Source: Methylobacillus methanolivorans (GTDB lineage: Bacteria > Pseudomonadota > Gammaproteobacteria > Burkholderiales > Methylophilaceae). From it: a DNA stretch of 64,000 nucleotides. The notes under the pieces were generated by a model, which was not told the DNA's origin, made no database searches, and worked only from the letters and a program-made list of their open reading frames with translations. Within the stretch, counting starts at the first letter, position 1, and each line of letters begins with the position of its first letter. The position numbers and the translations under genes are program-made. Shown in pieces: positions 6,270-15,054 of this stretch. The stretch covers positions 1,612,001 to 1,676,000 of the forward strand of contig NZ_JBIWXY010000001.1 in NCBI RefSeq assembly GCF_044751345.1, given 5' to 3'.

Positions 6270-9152
6270 CTATCGACTAACCAGGAAATGGGAAGGCACT
6301 ACAGTCGCGGGTACCAAGGCACCGCTATCAGTGCGGATTTCAAAGCCTGCCCCTACGGCACTATATTGCGGTGCCACATATGCAAAGCCGATCACGCGGC
6401 CTACCGTCTTGGAGTAGGCAATGCTGGTGACGCGGCCTTCGATCTCGCCGTTGCGGATCACCAGGTTGCACTCGAACGGCATCTCACCGGCATAGCTAGG
6501 ATTAAGCACAAAGGCCACCAGGGATTTCTTCAGCGGACGCTTGGCGATGATCTGCAAGCTGCGCTTACCGATAAAATCAGGCTTATCCATGGCAAGGGCA
6601 TGCTCTGCACCAATTTCCAGGGGGTTCGTTAAACCATCGGTATCAATGCCAGGCATGGCATGGCCCATTTCCAGGCGCAAGATGCGCTGGGCATCGGTGC
6701 CGAAAGGCTTGAGCCCCATGCTGGAGCCTGCACGCATCACTTGCTCCCAGACGAAGGCGGCTTGTGGCGTAGGCACATGTAATTCATAAGTGTGATCAGA
6801 GACAAAAGCCACTCGCAGCAAGCGCACAGGCACACCTGCCAGCATTGCCTCACGCGCGCTATGTGGCGCCTGCTCATCCAGCTTGAAATCAAGCAAGCCC
6901 GACAATACCTGGCGCGCCAGCGGGCCTGCCACATTGATGGAGGCATAAGAGCCAGTGGCATTGACCAGGCCAATATCGAGCTGCCAGATTTGCTGCCAGC
7001 GCTGCATCTCGCGATAGACTGCGGCAGCGTTGGAGGTGCCGGAAGTCAGGTAGAAGAGTTCATCACCCAGGCGATGTGCCAGGCCGTCATCTACCACTAC
7101 GCCAGCTTCATCCAGCAACATGGTGTAACGTGATGTGCCTAGTGCCTGATCGGCATAACGACCAGTGAAGAAGCGTTCGAGGAACAAGCCAGCCTCGGGG
7201 CCGCGCACCTCAATCTTGCCGAAGGAGCTGCTGTCGATAATGCCAGCCTTGCTACGCACGGCCTCGACTTCGGCGAGGATAGTGTCCTGCACGCTTTGGC
7301 CTTGCACTGCATAGTAGGCAGCACGCTTCCAGGGGCCGACATCGGTAAACACCGCGCCCAAGGCTGCATTGACATCATGCAGCGGCGTCGTGCGGTGCGG
7401 ATGGAAACCACGGCCACCCAGATGCCCGATCGGCGTGGGGTGGAAGAACGGGCGCGAAGTCGTCGTGCCGATCTGCTCCACCGGCACGCCACGCAAGCGC
7501 GCGAGGATACGGATCGCATTCATGTTGGAGTGCTTGCCCTGGCTGGGACCCATGCCCACGGTGGTAAAGCGCTTCATCAACTCGATGTTGTCGAAGCCTT
7601 CCTTCGCGGCATTGATGAAATCCTTCACCTGGATATCCTCGTCGAAATCGACGAAGTTCTTGCCCTTGGGATGCATGACTATCGGATACGCATGGCTTTG
7701 GGCGCTAGCGCTCACCGCCACAGTCGCAGGCTCAGGTAGCTCGCGGCCAATATGGCGCATGGCAGCAATCGCGGCACGCTGGCCATCCGCCAGCTTATCG
7801 GCCAAGGCATAGACACCATTGACGCGCCCTGCGGCAAAAATGCCAGACGGCAATTTGTTGGGGACAAACTGGTGCACGCTGTAGTCATAGCGCATGGCGG
7901 TACCTGCTTGGTATAGCAGGTTAGCGGCTGGCACCCAGCCTGCACACATTGCCACACCATCGCACTCGATGCGGGTTTTGCCGCGCAAGTCAGCCTCTGC
8001 GCTATCGGCATCATACGGTGCCACGATCACAGCCTTGACGCTGAATTTGTCGCGGCTGTGCTCTACTTCATAAATCGCGCTGCCATGCAGGGTTTTCACG
8101 CCACGGCGTGCCAGTGCAGCTGGCAATGTGCTATCACCTGCTGTCGCCCGCAAATCGATCAATGCCGCCACTTTCACGCCAGATTCCAGCAGATCGTGTG
8201 CGACACGATAACCATAGTCGTTAGCAGTAAATACCACGCCATGCTCGAAAGGCTTCACGCCATAGCGATGCAGCAGACGCTGCGCAGCAGAGCCGAGCAT
8301 GACACCGGGAATATCGTTGTTGCGAAACACAGGCGGCTGCTCGAAAGCACCGCTCGCCATCACCACGGCCCCGGCGCGTACCTTGACCATACCGTCCTTG
8401 GTCACCACGGGGATCAGGTGATCAGGATAATAGCCAGCGGCATAAGCGCCAGTGATCACCTGAATATTCGGTAAGGCCTGCACTTCTGCCACTAGGTCGC
8501 CAAGCAGTTTGCTGGACTCCTGGCTACCGCCCCAATCGAAGCCAAGGCTACCACCCAACTCGGCATTCTCATCCACCAGCACCACGCGCAAGCCCTGCTT
8601 GCCCGCCTCAATGGCCGCAGCCAAGCCAGATGCACCTGCGCCGATCACCAGCACATCACAGTGGATATGCTGCTTGGGCTTGGTAATACGCGGATAGTTG
8701 AAATTGACCACACCCAGGCCAGCCGCCTTGCGGATGACGTTTTCCCAGAACGGGAAAATTTTCTTGGGCGTATGGAATGCCTTGTAGTAAAAGCCCACAG
8801 GCAATAGCGGAGCGATGCTATCGATGATGCGGCTCTTGTCCTTGCGCACGCCGCCATCGGTATTCACCGCCTCAAGCACTGCGCCATTGCTCACGGGCAC
8901 CACATCACCGCGGATGTTGGTATCCAGGCCGTCGGTCAGCATGACGTTGACGTCATGGTTGGCCAGGCTGAGGATGCCGCGTGGGCGGTGATACTTGAAA
9001 CTGCGACCCAGCACTTTTTCGCCATTGGCCCACAATGCGCTGGTAATGGTGTCACCCTCGAAACCGCTGTAATCCTTGCCCTCAAAGCTGAACTTGACGA
9101 CAGCGGCACGGTTGATCCACTCACCTGCTTGTTTGGTCAAACGTGCACTCAT
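6270..9152 (-). CDS. mgdC: N-methylglutamate dehydrogenase subunit C (MgdC, sarcosine-oxidase alpha-like)
   Basis: At 960 aa this matches the large alpha subunit of heterotetrameric sarcosine oxidase. An N-terminal ferredoxin-like domain (about 1-100) contains SFKYHRPRGI. A Rossmann FAD/NAD domain follows, with CDVLVIGAGASGLAAA (GAGASG at 171-176). The C-terminal third (about 580-960) is a GcvT-type tetrahydrofolate-binding domain, including LGTSRYTMLLDEAGVVVDDG and LRLEMGHAMPG. The enzyme oxidises N-methylglutamate to glutamate; the GcvT domain is where the methyl-derived C1 unit can be passed to tetrahydrofolate. Its start overlaps the mgdB stop by 4 bp. The methylamine operon context supports N-methylglutamate rather than sarcosine as substrate. 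Confidence 0.93.
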   Translation of the reverse strand: MSARLTKQAGEWINRAAVVKFSFEGKDYSGFEGDTITSALWANGEKVLGRSFKYHRPRGILSLANHDVNVMLTDGLDTNIRGDVVPVSNGAVLEAVNTDGGVRKDKSRIIDSIAPLLPVGFYYKAFHTPKKIFPFWENVIRKAAGLGVVNFNYPRITKPKQHIHCDVLVIGAGASGLAAAIEAGKQGLRVVLVDENAELGGSLGFDWGGSQESSKLLGDLVAEVQALPNIQVITGAYAAGYYPDHLIPVVTKDGMVKVRAGAVVMASGAFEQPPVFRNNDIPGVMLGSAAQRLLHRYGVKPFEHGVVFTANDYGYRVAHDLLESGVKVAALIDLRATAGDSTLPAALARRGVKTLHGSAIYEVEHSRDKFSVKAVIVAPYDADSAEADLRGKTRIECDGVAMCAGWVPAANLLYQAGTAMRYDYSVHQFVPNKLPSGIFAAGRVNGVYALADKLADGQRAAIAAMRHIGRELPEPATVAVSASAQSHAYPIVMHPKGKNFVDFDEDIQVKDFINAAKEGFDNIELMKRFTTVGMGPSQGKHSNMNAIRILARLRGVPVEQIGTTTSRPFFHPTPIGHLGGRGFHPHRTTPLHDVNAALGAVFTDVGPWKRAAYYAVQGQSVQDTILAEVEAVRSKAGIIDSSSFGKIEVRGPEAGLFLERFFTGRYADQALGTSRYTMLLDEAGVVVDDGLAHRLGDELFYLTSGTSNAAAVYREMQRWQQIWQLDIGLVNATGSYASINVAGPLARQVLSGLLDFKLDEQAPHSAREAMLAGVPVRLLRVAFVSDHTYELHVPTPQAAFVWEQVMRAGSSMGLKPFGTDAQRILRLEMGHAMPGIDTDGLTNPLEIGAEHALAMDKPDFIGKRSLQIIAKRPLKKSLVAFVLNPSYAGEMPFECNLVIRNGEIEGRVTSIAYSKTVGRVIGFAYVAPQYSAVGAGFEIRTDSGALVPATVVPSHFLVSR

Positions 9153-9409
9153 TTGCTGCCCTCCTGCCCTTTCAGATATGTACGAATCACTTGGTCGGTT
9201 AATGTATTGCGCTCTGCGATGAACCAGGTGCCGCTAGGGCCGTGGTACCACCACTCTTGTTTAAGGCCAGGCGCACCATTTCGGTTATGCACGTAATCAG
9301 CCCACTCCTTGTCGCTGCAATCAGCAGCAGGCTGGGGGCGTAATTCGCCACCGTAGGTGAACTCGCTTAGCGGTCTTGTTCCATTCACGGGACAGGTCAG
9401 TAATTTCAT
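9149..9409 (-). CDS. mgdB: N-methylglutamate dehydrogenase subunit B (MgdB, sarcosine-oxidase delta-like)
   Basis: This 86-aa subunit matches the small delta subunit SoxD: an N-terminal TCPVNGTRPLSEFTYGGE, a central SDKEWADYVHNRNG and EWWYHGPSGTWFIAERNT. Heterotetrameric sarcosine oxidases bind zinc in delta through three Cys and one His. Here Cys6 and His56 are present, but the usual second Cys of the CPxC motif is Asn9, and the position after the WW-x-H motif is Gly60. Zinc binding is therefore probably reduced or lost. The gene starts 23 bp after mgdA and overlaps mgdC by 4 bp, as expected for subunits made in fixed ratio. Confidence 0.9.
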   Translation of the reverse strand: MKLLTCPVNGTRPLSEFTYGGELRPQPAADCSDKEWADYVHNRNGAPGLKQEWWYHGPSGTWFIAERNTLTDQVIRTYLKGQEGSK

Positions 9410-9432
9410 TGCTTATTCCTTATTTACCTAGC

Positions 9433-10674
9433 TCAATGCCCGACAGAGGCAGCACCCTTTTCGCCGGTCAGCTCGTAATCCTCAAAACGCGACAGACGGA
9501 AGGAATGGATGAGGTCAGGTGCCTGATCGCGTGCAATGGTCTCGGCCATGGTCTTGCCGCTGATCGGCGTTGCCTTGAAACCCCAGGTACCCCAGCCCGC
9601 ATCCAGGTAAAAGCCCTTCACTGGCGTCTTGCCCATCACGGGAGCAAAGTCGGGCGTCATATCCGCCATGCCCGCCCATTGACGCACCACCTTGATATTG
9701 GAAAGGAAAGGGAACATATCCAGCATGTGCGAGGTAAGGCCCTCAACGAAATCCAGGGTAGAGCGTGTGGAGTGCACCTCATAAGGGTCGAGCGAGGAGC
9801 CCATGACAAGCTCACCACGTGAGGACTGGCTGACATACACATGCAAGCTGCCGGAAACAAGGATGGTGTCCAGCCATGGCTTCATCGGCTCGGTGACACA
9901 GGCTTGCAACGGATGGATGACGATAGGGGTTTCTACACCGACCATCTCGCAGATTCTTGGTGTGAAGCCAGCAACGGCAGACAAGACATTATTAGTCGCG
10001 ATGTAGCCTTTATTGGTGTTCACGCCGACCACCTGGCCACCTTGCACATCAATGCCGGTGACTTCGGTATTCTGGAAAATTTCCACGCCCAGGCGATCCG
10101 CACCACGGGCATAGCCCCAGGCCACGGCATCATGGCGTGCCACCGAGCCTGGCGCATGATAGAGCGCACCAACGATGGGCGCCTTGCCACTACAACTCAG
10201 ATCCATTTGCGGGCAGGCCTTGCCGATCTCATCCGGGCCCACGACATAACTTTCCACACCCACATGCTTATTGACCTCGGCGCGCCAGCGCATGGTGCGC
10301 ATGGCAGATTCAGTATGTGCTAGCGTGAAATGACCGCGGGTGGAGTAGAACAGGTTAAGGTCTAGCTCTTCGGAGAGATCTTCATAAATCTTGACGCTGG
10401 CGTCGTAAAACTTCACGCCTTCTGGTGTCAGGTAGTTGGAACGCACGATGGTGGTGTTACGCCCGGTATTGCCACCGCCGATATAGCCTTTCTCCAGCAC
10501 CGCCACATTAGTGATGCCGTGATGCTTGGCAAGGTAATACGCTGCCGCCAGGCCATGGCCACCGCCGCCGATGATCACGACATCATAGGATTTCTTCGGC
10601 GTGGTATGCGCCTGGAAAAACCGTGTTCCCGGATATTCCTTGCTCAAGGCGTATTTCAGCAATCTCAACGGCAT
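9433..10674 (-). CDS. mgdA: N-methylglutamate dehydrogenase subunit A (MgdA, sarcosine-oxidase beta-like)
   Basis: The 413-aa flavoprotein has an N-terminal dinucleotide fold, YDVVIIGGGGHGLAAAYYLA (residues 30-49), then GNTGRNTTIVRSNYL and, near the C terminus, DAGWGTWGFKATPISG. This layout is that of the beta subunit (SoxB) carrying the substrate-oxidising flavin. His173 (LYHAPGS) and His181 (ARHDAVAWG) lie where the covalent FMN-linking histidine of tetrameric sarcosine oxidases is found. It is the first gene of the eight-gene operon. Upstream are a clear sigma-70 promoter, two copies of the 25-bp operator-like element and a NarL-like inverted repeat (separate entries). Confidence 0.93.
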   Translation of the reverse strand: MPLRLLKYALSKEYPGTRFFQAHTTPKKSYDVVIIGGGGHGLAAAYYLAKHHGITNVAVLEKGYIGGGNTGRNTTIVRSNYLTPEGVKFYDASVKIYEDLSEELDLNLFYSTRGHFTLAHTESAMRTMRWRAEVNKHVGVESYVVGPDEIGKACPQMDLSCSGKAPIVGALYHAPGSVARHDAVAWGYARGADRLGVEIFQNTEVTGIDVQGGQVVGVNTNKGYIATNNVLSAVAGFTPRICEMVGVETPIVIHPLQACVTEPMKPWLDTILVSGSLHVYVSQSSRGELVMGSSLDPYEVHSTRSTLDFVEGLTSHMLDMFPFLSNIKVVRQWAGMADMTPDFAPVMGKTPVKGFYLDAGWGTWGFKATPISGKTMAETIARDQAPDLIHSFRLSRFEDYELTGEKGAASVGH

Positions 10675-10725
10675 TTATTGTGGCTCCAACGGATTAATCA
10701 TCACATCCAAAAACTGCACTTTAAG

Positions 10726-10750
10726 TAAACTTTTTTTCTTTAAAAGAAAC
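10726..10750 (-). promoter_or_regulatory. 25-bp operator-like element A at the mgdA start site
   Basis: Read on the minus strand: GTTTC, eight bases, seven As, GTTTA. It begins about 3 bp downstream of the predicted transcription start of the mgd operon, a classic repressor position. The identical layout recurs at 10798-10822 and, in opposite orientation, at 25501-25525 in front of the XRE-cupin gene, making that protein the obvious candidate ligand. Confidence 0.65.
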
Positions 10751-10759
10751 TTTATTGCA

Positions 10760-10788
10760 TTTATACCGAAGCAAAAAAACAGCGTCAA
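10760..10788 (-). promoter_or_regulatory. Sigma-70 promoter of the mgd-gmaS-mgs operon
   Basis: On the minus strand, TTGACG (10788-10783), a 17-bp spacer, then TATAAA (10765-10760). Both hexamers match 5 of 6 consensus positions at ideal spacing. Transcription should begin near 10753, giving a leader of about 80 nt before the mgdA ATG at 10674. Confidence 0.75.
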
Positions 10789-10797
10789 CACATTTAT

Positions 10798-10822
10798 GAA
10801 ACTTTTTTTCATAATAGGAAAC
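10798..10822 (-). promoter_or_regulatory. 25-bp operator-like element B upstream of the mgdA -35
   Basis: Minus-strand reading: GTTTC, eight bases, seven As, GTTTC. It shares the 5-8-7-5 spacing of element A and lies just upstream of the -35 box, with element starts 72 bp apart. Two such sites flanking a promoter would suit a looping or cooperative regulator. Confidence 0.6.
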
Positions 10823-10838
10823 ATTGAATTTCCGTCAA

Positions 10839-10854
10839 TACTCCTAAGGGAGTA
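10839..10854. promoter_or_regulatory. NarL-like 7-2-7 inverted repeat upstream of mgdA
   Basis: TACTCCTAAGGGAGTA: the first heptamer fits the NarL consensus TACYYMT at 7/7 and the second (as TACTCCC) at 6/7, in tail-to-tail 7-2-7 arrangement. The centre lies about 93 bp upstream of the predicted start site. Similar repeats precede the permease and dmmD. A further isolated heptamer, AGGAGTA, lies at 10929-10935. Confidence 0.65.
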
Positions 10855-11125
10855 GATCGCGACAAAAAGAGCAGCTTGTATGCGGAAAAATCTGCACATG
10901 TCGATAGCGACAACGCCATGTGTCATGCAGGAGTATTGCCCCAAGGGCAAGCACGGGATATGCCAGACTTTTTAGCGGCTAAGTCATTGCCCTAGCTAGG
11001 CAAGAGAGCGCCTGGATTGCAACAGAGGATCAGGAAAATACGCGGATAAATAGTGAATAAGCAGGATTGCACAAACAACCAGCCCAGGGACTGTGTACGG
11101 CGGGGGACATTGATAAGGAAATGGA
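10855..11125. other. Intergenic region between the mgd promoter and the GGDEF/EAL gene
   Basis: These 271 bp hold no convincing gene. They contain the single heptamer AGGAGTA at 10929-10935, then an unstructured stretch leading to the stop codon of the GGDEF/EAL gene. No strong terminator for that gene is visible, so its transcripts could read toward the mgd operon. Confidence 0.5.
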
Positions 11126-14100
11126 TCAAGAATAAGAAGATGGCAGGCGCTTGTCGTCACGCAACATGTACCCAAACTCTACGGCCGTCACAGGCTTGCT
11201 GAAATAATAACCCTGCATCTCATCGCAAGCATGCTGTTGCAGGAATTGGCAATGCGCCTCCTCCTCCACGCCCTCAGCAATCACCTTGAACCCCAGGCTC
11301 TGCGCCAAGGCAATCACGGCCAGCACAATCGCAGAGTCCTCTCGTTCTGTCAGCATGTTGCGCACAAAAGATTGATCAATTTTCAAGGTATCTACCCGGA
11401 AGCTTTTCAAATAATTCAGGCTGGAGTAGCCGGTACCGAAATCATCAATAGACAGCTTGATACCCAGCTCTTTCAACTGATTGATCGTTCCCGTTACCTT
11501 CTCGATATCCTGCGCAATCAGGCTTTCGGTCAATTCTAGCTCCAGCCATTGAGGCGATAAACCAGTTTCCTGCAAAGTATTGGCAACCCATGCCACCACA
11601 TCCTGCTGCAAGAACTGACGCACAGAAATATTCACTGCGACACAAACCGGCGGCAAACCAGCCTCTATCCAGGCTTGCGCCTGGGTACATGCCGTACGCA
11701 ATACCCAATCGCCAATAGGAACAATTAGGCCTGAATCCTCCGCCACGGGGATAAACTGGCAGGGAGACACGGCACCTAACTCAGGATGCTGCCAGCGTAA
11801 CAACGCCTCACAGCCACTGATACGACCACTTTCCAGGCTTACCTTGGGCTGGTAGACCATGTGCAACTGATTGTTAGCAACCGCATGCCTCAGCTTGATT
11901 TCCATATCTACGCGACGCTGGATGGCCAGCCCCATTTCGCGGGTAAAAAACAGGCACACATTATGGCCAAGCTCTTTGGCCCGGTACATTGCCATATCGG
12001 CACGATCAATCAGTTCATCCGCACTTTCACCGTCATGTGGAAAGATACTGACGCCCATGCTGACCGAGAGATGAATATCACGCCCCTGCACCACAATGGG
12101 GGAGTGAAACCGTTCAATGACCCGCTGGGCCACGCTTTCCACTTCAACTGGCGCAATCACGTCAGCCAGCAAGATCAGGAACTCATCTCCACTCAGGCGA
12201 GCTACTGTATCGCCTTCGCGCACATATTGGAGCAATTGCACACCCACTTCCCGCAACACGCTATTACCAAACACGTGACCGTAACCTTCGTTAATCACCT
12301 TGAAGCGCCCGAGATCAAGATAAAGCAAGGAAACCAGGCAATGATCCTCCTGCGCTTGAGCAATGCTCTTGGTAATACGCTCACGGATTAAGTTGCGATT
12401 GGGCAGGCCGGTCAAGCCGTCATACATGGCCAAGTGATGCATGTACTGCTCATACTGCTTGCGCTCGGTAATATCATTGAGGATCAGGGTATGAATGCGC
12501 TGACTCTCCTGACTTAAGGTCACTTGTCGCAGTTCTGCATCAAACGCACCGTCGATGCCGATGAACTCCAGTGTCATGGTCTCTTCTGTCGCCAGGATTG
12601 CAGTCCAATCCAGTGGTTCATCCGGGGACAACAACATCTCCTGCACCTGTTGGCCTATCACCTTATCCCGGCTCAATCCAAACATACGCTCAGCTGCGGC
12701 ATTCCACTCCACAATCACCATGGTTTCGTCCAGACTGAACATGGCAGCAGAAGTGGAATCAAAGATCGCGCCCTTCAAGCGAATAGAAGCGGCCTGCTGC
12801 TCCTTTGCCAATACCTGCTGATGGATGGCATCTTCCATGCGATCCAAGGCCGTGCCCAGTAGCTGGGTTTCACGGAAACCTTGACTAGCTTCCTCCATAC
12901 TCTCCGCGGGTGTTTCTGCCTGCGGCTGGCCGATACGAGCAACACGCTGCTCCAGCCCAGTTAAAGGCCGACCAAAGCGGCGTGCTAAACGCAATGAAAC
13001 CAGGGCCAGCACAACAGCCATCGCAGCCCCCATTCCCAACACCTGTAACAACTGGTGCCTGAGTGGAGTATCAATGAGAGGTGCTGGCCGTGACGTAATC
13101 ACCATCCATGACAGCCCGCCTTTCAGATGCAGACGCTGCGCTGCGACCCATCGGCGCTCTCCTTGCACCTGCATGCGGTCAACAAATACATCCCCTGAAA
13201 ATTGGATCACAGGCATCCAATCATCACTAACCGGTAGAGGCGTATTGCCGATATCAGATGCAGCAATCAAGCGAGGTGTCGGCCCTAGCTCAACCACTTG
13301 GATATCCGTGTGATATTCCGTGATTAATGGCGATAGAAAACGATTCAATGCAGGAATATCAAAATCTGCATCAATCACAGCCAACAGCTTTCCGCTGTTA
13401 TTGCGAATAGCTTTGACATAGCTCAACCCCCACAACGATGTGTTGAGCTGTGAATGGACGATCCACGCATATGTCGGCATCCAGGCACCATCACTAGGCG
13501 CACTTAATGCTGATTGGTAAAAGGGGCGCTGACGTGGGTCATAACCATCAACAGGATATGCCTTGTCCTGAACAAAACCCTCCGTGGTGAGCTTAAAGGT
13601 CTGCGCTGTTGCAGCACTAGCCTTCACCTCTGGAAACTGCCAAAGCACCACATCTTTGGAGCTGACCCGCTCCATATTGCCGTATTCCCCTGTGCTGGGG
13701 ATCACAATACCGAGGTAACTTAATTCAGGACGCTGCTCAAACGCAGACAGGGAGTTCTCCAGCATGGGGCGTAATGTTGCTCCACTGAGATGTACATCGT
13801 GGATGCGTACAATCCGCTCTAACGAAAGTGCGGTCATCTCCGTGGCCTGGATCAATTGCTGCAAGCGCAGTGATATTTGCTTGAGTGACTCACGGCTTTC
13901 CTGCCTGGCCGCGCTTTCAGTGCTCTCCACAGCTTGCCAGGTCATGGCAAACAACAACACTGCACCTAGGCCAATCAGCAACCCCACCACACTGAACACC
14001 AATGCGCGGGAAAAAGATGGCAACAAGGGAGGATGGGCCACAGGAGTCGTCGCGCCATGCATAGCAGAACCAGAGACTATCGCCATAGCATCAGGTTTAT

Positions 14101-14131
14101 TCGCATCTGGGCCGACATCAGTCCCGCTCAA
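11126..14131 (-). CDS. Membrane-anchored PAS-GGDEF-EAL cyclic-di-GMP enzyme with periplasmic sensor
   Basis: A 1001-aa protein. After a cytoplasmic N terminus come a membrane segment (about 38-62), a periplasmic region of about 300 residues with a Cache-like layout, and a second membrane segment (about 358-382). A PAS domain follows (FDSTSAAMFSLDETMVIVEWN onward, ending ILNDITERKQ), then a GGDEF domain with the active-site variant SGDEF and an EAL domain with CEALLRW and SIDDFGTGYSSLNYLK. It could make or break c-di-GMP; the EAL motifs look intact. The start is TTG at 14131 with GGGGAG close upstream; an ATG 15 codons on is an alternative. The periplasmic domain may sense a small molecule, possibly a methylated amine, but that is only suggested by location. 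Confidence 0.85.
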   Translation of the reverse strand: MSGTDVGPDANKPDAMAIVSGSAMHGATTPVAHPPLLPSFSRALVFSVVGLLIGLGAVLLFAMTWQAVESTESAARQESRESLKQISLRLQQLIQATEMTALSLERIVRIHDVHLSGATLRPMLENSLSAFEQRPELSYLGIVIPSTGEYGNMERVSSKDVVLWQFPEVKASAATAQTFKLTTEGFVQDKAYPVDGYDPRQRPFYQSALSAPSDGAWMPTYAWIVHSQLNTSLWGLSYVKAIRNNSGKLLAVIDADFDIPALNRFLSPLITEYHTDIQVVELGPTPRLIAASDIGNTPLPVSDDWMPVIQFSGDVFVDRMQVQGERRWVAAQRLHLKGGLSWMVITSRPAPLIDTPLRHQLLQVLGMGAAMAVVLALVSLRLARRFGRPLTGLEQRVARIGQPQAETPAESMEEASQGFRETQLLGTALDRMEDAIHQQVLAKEQQAASIRLKGAIFDSTSAAMFSLDETMVIVEWNAAAERMFGLSRDKVIGQQVQEMLLSPDEPLDWTAILATEETMTLEFIGIDGAFDAELRQVTLSQESQRIHTLILNDITERKQYEQYMHHLAMYDGLTGLPNRNLIRERITKSIAQAQEDHCLVSLLYLDLGRFKVINEGYGHVFGNSVLREVGVQLLQYVREGDTVARLSGDEFLILLADVIAPVEVESVAQRVIERFHSPIVVQGRDIHLSVSMGVSIFPHDGESADELIDRADMAMYRAKELGHNVCLFFTREMGLAIQRRVDMEIKLRHAVANNQLHMVYQPKVSLESGRISGCEALLRWQHPELGAVSPCQFIPVAEDSGLIVPIGDWVLRTACTQAQAWIEAGLPPVCVAVNISVRQFLQQDVVAWVANTLQETGLSPQWLELELTESLIAQDIEKVTGTINQLKELGIKLSIDDFGTGYSSLNYLKSFRVDTLKIDQSFVRNMLTEREDSAIVLAVIALAQSLGFKVIAEGVEEEAHCQFLQQHACDEMQGYYFSKPVTAVEFGYMLRDDKRLPSSYS

Positions 14132-14336
14132 TCCACTCCCCTTTTAATTCAAGTCATTCCCATGGATTGGCTTCAGTGGCATCACTTGATGATGAAGTTC
14201 GTTTGTGCACTACCGTTTTCACGCACTCTACCTGATAACATTGCCAAATGTCACATTTTGGCCAAGTCATGTTATATCGTCAGCAATACTCCTGACATTC
14301 ACCATGCCATCGGCCATTCAACGAAAGGACTAAGTC

Positions 14337-14996
14337 TTGACCATACTCGAAACTCTCAAATACGTTTCCATCGTCGTCCTCGGCCTCTTACCCATCATGA
14401 ACCCGCTCACTACCATCCCGCTTTACATGGCACTCACCCAGCGCATGACGCCAGAAACCCGTAAGGTACAGGCACGCAAGGCCTGTCTATACGCCTTTTG
14501 CATACTCACAACATTCCTGCTTCTGGGCAATGGCATCATCTCGCTATTCGGCATTTCCATGCCGGGCATACGTGTCGCGGGTGGCATTATTATCTTGATT
14601 CTGGCTCTACGCATGATTTTCTCTGGTTTCGACACCTCTTCCAGCGTTGACTCAGAGCCTGACGAAATCAAGCATGCCAATCTTGATTATTCCTTCTCAC
14701 CACTGGCCATGCCCAGCCTGGCAGGCCCTGGCTCCATTGCCGTCATCATGAGCTTTGGCTCGCAAATCCCCGAAGGCTCACTAATCCTGGGGGATGCCAT
14801 CGTCATTACTGGCATCGCCATCACAGCAGGGATAGCTTATGTGGCATTGTCAGCGGCAGGTTATATCGAAAAACTGCTGGGTGAACACGGCATGCAAGCC
14901 ATCACCAAAATCATGGGTTTCCTGCTCACCTGCGTGGCGGTGCAGTTCCTCGCATCTGGCATCCGCGACTTCTATATTGAATTTTCAACAATCTGA
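14337..14996 (+). CDS. MarC family integral membrane protein
   Basis: This 219-aa protein has about six membrane segments and the family landmarks VLGLLPIMNPLTTIPLYMALT near the N terminus, RVAGGIIILILALRMIFSG in the middle and FSPLAMPSLAGPGSIAVIMSF. Length and topology agree with the MarC/UPF0056 family, whose substrate is unknown despite the historical antibiotic-resistance name. Translation appears to begin at TTG 14337, preceded by AAAGGAC at good spacing. It is the only plus-strand gene between the mgd and dmm operons and ends at a shared bidirectional terminator. No link to amine metabolism is apparent. Confidence 0.85.
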   Translation: MTILETLKYVSIVVLGLLPIMNPLTTIPLYMALTQRMTPETRKVQARKACLYAFCILTTFLLLGNGIISLFGISMPGIRVAGGIIILILALRMIFSGFDTSSSVDSEPDEIKHANLDYSFSPLAMPSLAGPGSIAVIMSFGSQIPEGSLILGDAIVITGIAITAGIAYVALSAAGYIEKLLGEHGMQAITKIMGFLLTCVAVQFLASGIRDFYIEFSTI

Positions 14997-15004
14997 TATT
15001 TAAT

Positions 15005-15040
15005 AATGCAAAAGGCCCCATAAATGGGGCCTTTTGCATT
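15005..15040. terminator. Bidirectional terminator between marC-like gene and permease
   Basis: Perfect 16-bp inverted repeat AATGCAAAAGGCCCCA / TGGGGCCTTTTGCATT with a TAAA loop. It lies between the stop codons of two convergent genes, with A-rich and T-rich flanks that give a U-tract in both directions. Confidence 0.92.
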
Positions 15041-15054
15041 GCACATCTGATGCC

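Noticed and set aside
10675..10950. 91-codon minus-strand frame across the mgdA promoter
   Set aside because: It runs through the sigma-70 promoter, both operator-like elements and the NarL-like repeat; no family motif.
14287..14293. Single TACTCCT heptamer upstream of the MarC-like gene
   Set aside because: No inverted partner is present; a 7-mer alone is expected by chance.
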